Shown: positions 33,863-38,709 of the stretch, one piece after another | Numbering within the stretch: position 1 is the first letter of the stretch | How the letters are laid out: every line of letters begins with the position of its first letter | NCBI GenBank assembly: GCA_021792855.1 | Contig: JAJYTW010000014.1 | Span: 1 to 38,709 of the forward strand | Direction of reading: 5' to 3' | Source of the DNA: Actinomycetes bacterium | GTDB lineage: Bacteria; Actinomycetota; Actinomycetes; Streptosporangiales; Streptosporangiaceae | DNA length: 38,709 nt | The notes under the pieces: model-generated | Seen by the model: only the letters and a program-made list of their open reading frames with translations | What the model was told of the DNA's origin: nothing | Databases searched by the model: none | Made by a program: the position numbers and the translations under genes

Positions 33863-35782
33863 CTAGCCAGGGAAGACCGCGGTGCTGCCGCTGCCGAGCG
33901 GCTGCCACGGGCTGTCCAGTCCGTTCGTGAAGTAGATGTCCTGCCCCACGAGTGATCCGGGAATGCCCGTCGAGCCGACCGCAAGCTCGGTTCCCGCCGC
34001 GGTGACCGACACCGCACCGCGCGGCGTGGACACCTGGTGCGACGGCCCGCCGTTCAGCGGGACCTCGTACAACTGCGGCTGCGCGTCACCGGACAGCGGC
34101 TGGAACAGCACCAGCAGGTGGTCCGCATCCCACCAGGTCAGCGAGATCGGCCGGGCGCCGGTGATGCTCGAACCGACGGTGACCATCTGGCTGCTCTGGG
34201 CCAGATAGACCGGCGAGGACTTCGGCCCGTGGCTGATCGCCGCCATGATCACGCGGGAGCCCCTCTTGGTCTGGACGATCATCGCGACCCGGACGCCGTC
34301 CGGCGCGACCTGGAGCGAGCTCAGCGTGTCGCTGGCGCCGCCGGTGAGGGCCGGGTTGATCACGGTCGTGATCTGTGGGCTGACCAGGCCGGTCGCCGCG
34401 CTGAACGGCAGCAGGTAGACCTGTGGCCCGGCCGCGATCCACAGGTCTCCTGACCGGTCCCAGCTCAGCGACGTGCAGGCCGCCGGAAGCGCCTGCACGA
34501 GCGGCTTCGCCGCCCGGGTCATCCAGGTAACGTAGACGTTCTTGCCGCGGCAGCCTGCCAGCACCGGCGGCCGACTGCTCACCGGCGACACCGCGATCGC
34601 GCTGAACGGCCCCCGGCCCAGACCCGCCGGAAGCTGCGCCGGGGCCGGCGCGGCCCCGGCCGTGCGCACGCGGACCTGCGGGCCGAGGTACGGCGCCGTG
34701 ATCGCCTGGAGGTACAGGTTCGGCGGAGCAGCCGGCCGAGCACTCGCCGGCGCAGTGCCCGGCACCCAGGAAGCGAAGTCGCGGCGCAGTCCTGGCAGCA
34801 CCTTGTGGTCCTGCCTGAGCACCACGGCATGGTGGTCGATCTGCAGCACGACCGATCTGATCTGAGTCGCGTTCTGGGCGGAATACGGCGAATAGGTGAG
34901 CGACCAGATGATCTGCGCGGCCATCTGCTCGCGCTGCAGCGACCCCGTCCTGACCGCGGCGCCGCCGAGGTCGACTACCGCCCGGGGGCCGCTTACCTGC
35001 ACTCCGAGTAGCCGGGTACCCCTCGGGAACGCGGTCGACGCGGCCCCGCCCAGCCAGCCGGCCGGCGGCCGAAGCAGGTCCATGACCAGTTGCCGGGCGC
35101 CGGCCTCCGGGGCGGTGTTCTGGATGAAGACCGGATCAGGGACGAGCGTCGTCGCGATCTGGCTCGCCACCGTGCTGGTGCCGTTCTGCGGAAAGTAGTA
35201 CAGGTTCCGCGGCTGGTAGCTGCTGCTGAAGTCGGGAAGCTCGATCAGCAGCAGGGAGGGGGCCGGCTTGCCCGCGACGCTGATCCCGTCGATCCGAAGC
35301 TGCCCGCCGACCCTGATCAGCGTGAAGCTGAACGTCTGCGGGCCCGAGGAGACCACGATGTTCCCGGCCGTCAGCGTCTCCACGTGCTTGCTGGTGACCC
35401 GGACGTAGGTCTTCACCTGGGGCTTGGTCTGACCGGGTTCGGTGAACGGCACGGTCGGCGGCACATAGTAGGTCGGCGTGTCGGCCAGGATCGTCGGGCG
35501 CCCGGGGTTCCAGTGGAACCTCGGCGCCAGATACTGCCGCGCGATCGCGCGCGAGGTGCCGCTCGCCGCCAGGAACCCCTCGACGATCTCGTTGGGCAGC
35601 CAGTCCGAACCGGGCGGCACCGGGATCACCTGCTCGCCCTGCTGGGCCGAGCCGTTCTCCCCGTGCAGCCACGCCGACGGGACCGGACCGCTGGTCGGCA
35701 GCGATACGCAGCCGGTAACCACGAGGGACAGGACCACCGCGCCGACCACGGCCCGCAGCACGGACCGGTGACCGCCGGTCAT
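33863..35782 (-). CDS. lpqB: Lipoprotein LpqB, MtrAB-associated
   Basis: 639 residues. Signal peptide with lipobox VVTGC places the acylated Cys at residue 25, so it is anchored on the outer face of the membrane. A GerMN-like domain covers about 200-330 (PDPVFIQNTAPEAGARQLVMDLLRPP, IIWSLTYSPYSAQNATQIRSVVLQIDH). The C-terminal half looks like a propeller domain (SPVSSRPPVLAGC, LSWDRSGDLWIAAG). In mycobacteria LpqB binds the sensor MtrB and modulates MtrA signalling. The start overlaps the mtrB stop by four bases (ATGA), as usual in this operon. Confidence 0.94.
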   Translation of the reverse strand: MTGGHRSVLRAVVGAVVLSLVVTGCVSLPTSGPVPSAWLHGENGSAQQGEQVIPVPPGSDWLPNEIVEGFLAASGTSRAIARQYLAPRFHWNPGRPTILADTPTYYVPPTVPFTEPGQTKPQVKTYVRVTSKHVETLTAGNIVVSSGPQTFSFTLIRVGGQLRIDGISVAGKPAPSLLLIELPDFSSSYQPRNLYYFPQNGTSTVASQIATTLVPDPVFIQNTAPEAGARQLVMDLLRPPAGWLGGAASTAFPRGTRLLGVQVSGPRAVVDLGGAAVRTGSLQREQMAAQIIWSLTYSPYSAQNATQIRSVVLQIDHHAVVLRQDHKVLPGLRRDFASWVPGTAPASARPAAPPNLYLQAITAPYLGPQVRVRTAGAAPAPAQLPAGLGRGPFSAIAVSPVSSRPPVLAGCRGKNVYVTWMTRAAKPLVQALPAACTSLSWDRSGDLWIAAGPQVYLLPFSAATGLVSPQITTVINPALTGGASDTLSSLQVAPDGVRVAMIVQTKRGSRVIMAAISHGPKSSPVYLAQSSQMVTVGSSITGARPISLTWWDADHLLVLFQPLSGDAQPQLYEVPLNGGPSHQVSTPRGAVSVTAAGTELAVGSTGIPGSLVGQDIYFTNGLDSPWQPLGSGSTAVFPG

Positions 35783-37548
35783 GACGGCTCCGTCCCGGAC
35801 GGGCGGGGCGCGGCGCTGGCCGGGCTGCCAGCGTCGGCCAGTCGCGGCGGCGCGACGTCATGCAGGTCAGCGGGGTCCGGGGCGAGCGGCAGCGGCGAGC
35901 CAGCCAGTTCGGCGCCGACGGCGCGCGGCAGGGTCAGCCGGAACACCGAGCCGTGGCCGGGCTCGCCCCACGCCTCCAGCCAGCCGCCGTGCAGCCTGGC
36001 ATCCTCCAGCGCGATGGACAGGCCGAGTCCGGTGCCGCCGGTGGTTCTGGCGCGGGCCGGATCGGCGCGCCAGAACCGGTCGAAGACAAGCGTCTCCTCG
36101 CCGGGCGCGAGTCCGACGCCATAGTCCCGGACGGCGACCGCGACGGCATCCCGGTCGGCTGCCGCGGTCACCACCACGTCCCGTCCCTCCCCGTGCTCGA
36201 CGGCGTTGACCAGCAGGTTGCGCAGAATCCGCTCGACCCGCCGGCGGTCCACCTCGGCCACGCACGGCTCGGCCGGCAGCCGGAACTCGATCCGCGAACC
36301 GCGCCGCTCGGCTAGCTGCTGGGCCACGTCGGCCGAATTCCTGACCAGGTCGCAGACGTCTACCAGGTCGGCGTCGAGGGTCGCCGCGTTGGCGTCGTAT
36401 CGGCTGATCTCCAGCAGGTCGGCGAGCAGCGACTCGAACCGGCCAAGCTGGCTCTGTAGCAACTCGGCGGACCGCGACGCCGATGCCTGCATCTGCTCCC
36501 GGGACTCGAAGAGCAGGTCGGCGGCCATCCGGATGGTGGTCAGCGGGGTCCGGAGCTCGTGCGAGACGTCCGAGACGAATTGCCGCTGAACCTGGGACAG
36601 GTCCTCTAGCTCGCGCATCTTGTCCTGCAGGCTGGACGCCATCTCGTTGAACGAGGTGGCCAGCGCCCCGATCTCGTCGCTGCCGCGGACCTCGAGCCGC
36701 TCGTCTAGCTCGCCGGTCGACAGCCGACGCGCGCCCTGGGCCGCGCGGGCGACCGGAAGCACCACCCAGCGGGTGACCATCCAGGCGATGCCGGCCAGCA
36801 GGAACACCAGCGCGACGCCGACCAGGGCCATCGTCTGCAGCACCGTGGACAGTTCCTGCTGAAGCTGGGTCAGCGGGAAGAAGTAGTAGAGCTGGTAGCC
36901 GCTGCCGAACGAGGCGGCGTAGAGCAGGCCGGGGATCGGCGGGCTGCCTGGCGCCGGGTACGGCAGGTCCGCGTAGCTGAACTTCTGCACGCCCCGGAGC
37001 GCCGCGGTCTGCCTGATCAGCCCGGCCGGCAACTCAGGCAGGTTGACGTCGACGGCGCTGACGTATGCGTGCGGGCCGGCCAGGCTCTTCGGTAGCGCCA
37101 CCGCGACCCCGTAGTTCACTCCGGAACTCTGCGATCCCGCGGTGAGCACGTTGACGACGTCACTCATCACCGTCCTGGCCGACGAGTACGGGGAGATGAA
37201 GACCAGATTCTGCGACTCGGCCAGGGTCAGGCCGTCAGTGGCCTGCGCGTAATCCAGCGCGGCCGCGTGCCGCAGCAGGTTCGCCTGGAACTGCTGCATC
37301 AGGAAGAAGCCGAGCAGCGAGACCACGACCGCGGACACCACCAGGGTGGTGCTCACCACGCGTAGCTGAAGCGAACTGTCCCACCGTCGGCGCAGCGTCC
37401 TGGCCAGCGCGGACACCCGGGTGCCCGCGTCGGTGGCCGCCCGGGACAGCGCGCTGATCGGCCGCGGCAGGACGCCAGGGAAAGCCGCGTAACGCCGCGG
37501 CCCGGCAGACTCGCCTGGCGGGTCCCCGGCCACCGGTACTCCGCTCAT
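35779..37548 (-). CDS. mtrB: Two-component sensor histidine kinase MtrB
   Basis: 589 residues. TM1 is at about 64-85 and TM2 at 240-260, with an extracellular sensor between. HAMP is at about 258-315, the HisKA box is FVSDVSHELRTPLTTIRM with H330, then N box LRNLLVNAVEH, G1 VRDYGVGLAP and F/G2 FDRFWRADPARARTTGGTGLGLSIA. It phosphorylates MtrA and controls cell-wall and division genes in actinomycetes. The track starts at a TTG (37650) with no good ribosome site; ATG 37548 has GGAGAGGG just upstream, so I choose it. If TTG is used, the cytosolic leader is 34 residues longer. It is coupled to lpqB downstream. Confidence 0.93.
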   Translation of the reverse strand: MSGVPVAGDPPGESAGPRRYAAFPGVLPRPISALSRAATDAGTRVSALARTLRRRWDSSLQLRVVSTTLVVSAVVVSLLGFFLMQQFQANLLRHAAALDYAQATDGLTLAESQNLVFISPYSSARTVMSDVVNVLTAGSQSSGVNYGVAVALPKSLAGPHAYVSAVDVNLPELPAGLIRQTAALRGVQKFSYADLPYPAPGSPPIPGLLYAASFGSGYQLYYFFPLTQLQQELSTVLQTMALVGVALVFLLAGIAWMVTRWVVLPVARAAQGARRLSTGELDERLEVRGSDEIGALATSFNEMASSLQDKMRELEDLSQVQRQFVSDVSHELRTPLTTIRMAADLLFESREQMQASASRSAELLQSQLGRFESLLADLLEISRYDANAATLDADLVDVCDLVRNSADVAQQLAERRGSRIEFRLPAEPCVAEVDRRRVERILRNLLVNAVEHGEGRDVVVTAAADRDAVAVAVRDYGVGLAPGEETLVFDRFWRADPARARTTGGTGLGLSIALEDARLHGGWLEAWGEPGHGSVFRLTLPRAVGAELAGSPLPLAPDPADLHDVAPPRLADAGSPASAAPRPSGTEPS

Positions 37549-37651
37549 GTCCCTCTCCGCAGCCTGGCCGGCCGGCGCAGCCTGGCTGGTCGGCCCGGTC
37601 GCTGCTCTCCGGCCGGCCGGGCCGGCCTTGACGCGGACCGGCCCCGGCAAC

Positions 37652-38338
37652 TCAGCCCGGCCCCGCCTTGTAGCCGACCCCGCGGACCGTCACCACGATC
37701 TCGGGACGCTCGGGGTCGCGCTCGATCTTCGCCCGCAGTCGCTGGACGTGCACGTTGACCAGGCGGGTATCCGCGGCGTGCCGGTAACCCCAGACCTGCT
37801 CAAGCAGAACCTCCCTGGTGAATACCTGCCTGGGCTTGCGGGCCAGGGCGACCAGCAGATCGAACTCCAGCGGGGTCAGGTTGATCGGCTGCCCGGCGCG
37901 CTTGACCGAATGCCCGGCGACGTCGATGCTCACGTCCCCGATGGCCAGCATCTCCGGCGCCGGGTCCTCGGTCCGGCGCAGCCGCGCGCGAACCCGGGCG
38001 ATCAGCACCTTGGCCTGGAACGGCTTGACGATGTAGTCGTCGGCGCCGGACTCCAGGCCGAGCACGACATCGACGGTGTCGCTCTTGGCGGTCAGCATCA
38101 CGATCGGCACGCCGGACTCGGCCCGGATCTGGCGGCACACGTCGATGCCGTCCATGCCGGGCAGCATCAGGTCGAGCAGGATCAGATCGGGCCTCACCTC
38201 GCGGAAGGCCTCCAGCGCCTTGTCGCCATCGGCGACGAACGTCGGCTCGAACCCCTCACCGCGCAAGACAATCCCGAGCATCTCAGCGAGGGCGGCGTCG
38301 TCATCGACGACGAGCACGCGACCTTTCATGTTCCCCAT
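37652..38338 (-). CDS. mtrA: Two-component response regulator MtrA
   Basis: 228 residues of the OmpR/PhoB class. The receiver has D13-D14, phospho-acceptor D56 (LILLDLMLPG), T83 and K105 (IVKPF). The winged helix runs to the end (LTPLEFDLLVALARKPRQVFTREVLLEQVWGYRHAADTRLVNVHVQRLRAK). The sequence nearly matches mycobacterial MtrA as I recall it, and MGNMKGRVLV aligns with MDTMRQRILV, which supports ATG 38338 over the internal ATG 38329. It is the essential partner of MtrB. mtnA ends 15 bases upstream, so the operon may read mtnA-mtrA-mtrB-lpqB. Confidence 0.96.
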   Translation of the reverse strand: MGNMKGRVLVVDDDAALAEMLGIVLRGEGFEPTFVADGDKALEAFREVRPDLILLDLMLPGMDGIDVCRQIRAESGVPIVMLTAKSDTVDVVLGLESGADDYIVKPFQAKVLIARVRARLRRTEDPAPEMLAIGDVSIDVAGHSVKRAGQPINLTPLEFDLLVALARKPRQVFTREVLLEQVWGYRHAADTRLVNVHVQRLRAKIERDPERPEIVVTVRGVGYKAGPG

Positions 38339-38353
38339 CGTTCCACGATTGCG

Positions 38354-38709
38354 TCAGCGCGGAAGCCGGCCTGCACCGTGCTCTGCGCCCAGAACACGGA
38401 GATTACCTGCTGTGACCGGCTGGATGATGCCTCGTTCGGTGACTATCGCGGTAACCAGCTCGGGCGGCGTGACATCAAAGGCCGGGTTGTACGCGGCCGT
38501 GCCGACCGGCGTGATCGGCTGGCCGGCCAGTTGCGTCACCTCGTCCGCGGGCCGCTGCTCGATGTCGATCTGACTGCCGCCGGGAGTGCGCAGGTCGACG
38601 GTCGACACCGGGGCGACGACCACGAAAGGCACCTCGTGGTGCCTGGCCAGCACGGCGAGCGAGTAGGTGCCGACCTTGTTCGCCACGCTCCCGTCGGCGG
38701 CGATCCGGT
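38354..38709 (-). CDS. mtnA: S-methyl-5-thioribose-1-phosphate isomerase, C-terminal part
   Basis: The track shows 110 residues from a GTG, but the frame stays open through the window edge and adds RIAADGS ahead of [21 protein letters not shown], the MtnA signature around the catalytic Asp loop. Further matches are [30 protein letters not shown] and [30 protein letters not shown]. It isomerises methylthioribose-1-phosphate in methionine salvage. About two thirds of the gene lies outside. The same gene precedes mtrA in Streptomyces as I recall. Confidence 0.92.
   Translation of the reverse strand, partial: RIAADGSVANKVGTYSLAVLARHHEVPFVVVAPVSTVDLRTPGGSQIDIEQRPADEVTQLAGQPITPVGTAAYNPAFDVTPPELVTAIVTERGIIQPVTAGNLRVLGAEHGAGRLPR

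Overview
The window is 38.7 kb of very GC-rich chromosome from an actinomycete. The evidence is the pervasive G/C third positions, the mtnA-mtrA-mtrB-lpqB / hpf / secA neighbourhood, the AdnA-AdnB helicase-nuclease pair, MoeZ, a mycosin-like protease and an XRE regulator of the Streptomyces type. Gene order around hpf-lpqB-mtrBA-mtnA recalls Streptomyces. The ATL-adnA-adnB and moeZ neighbourhood recalls mycobacteria. I cannot assign a genus. I see no tRNA, rRNA, CRISPR, IS element or prophage.

Layout, left to right. (1) 1-2258: a partial XRE regulator divergent from an RsbW-type ATPase with a collagen-like tail, which is translationally coupled to a small membrane protein. (2) 2314-4164: DinB/DUF664 protein, YdjM-like membrane hydrolase and an MhuD-like heme monooxygenase carrying a His/Gly-rich insertion. 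(3) 4219-8282: threonine catabolism (tdh-kbl on minus, threonine aldolase on plus) with a YbhB/PEBP gene between. (4) 8341-13218: NudC, then two tandem membrane-anchored esterase-fold paralogues, one with a degenerate active site, and a secreted beta-propeller behind an AT-rich dyad. (5) 13223-15271: M20 dipeptidase and PaaI-type thioesterase. (6) 15335-25011, all on minus: membrane protein, mycosin-like protease, alkyltransferase-like protein, AdnA, AdnB. Several of these overlap by 4-7 bases. (7) 25139-30570: MoeZ, Rv3235-family protein, SecA and an HGxxPAAW-type membrane protein. (8) 30635-33457: YcaQ/AlkX-like glycosylase, a NarL-type response regulator and long-form HPF. (9) 33863-38709, all on minus: partial mtnA, mtrA, mtrB, lpqB.

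How the genes work together. The right third is core actinomycete physiology: envelope and cell-cycle signalling (MtrAB-LpqB), protein export (SecA), ribosome hibernation (HPF) and a response regulator. The middle is a DNA-end processing block (AdnAB plus ATL) joined to a surface protease pair. The left is metabolic and accessory.

Start codons were re-chosen for many genes where the longest ORF lacks a Shine-Dalgarno (SD) site. Several genes have no SD but carry a -10-like hexamer 6-7 nt before the start, which suggests leaderless transcripts. The least explained items are the His-rich MhuD homologue, the esterase/pseudo-esterase/propeller block with its dyad, the mycosin fused by overlap to a repair operon, and a perfect 34-bp palindrome between hpf and the response regulator gene.
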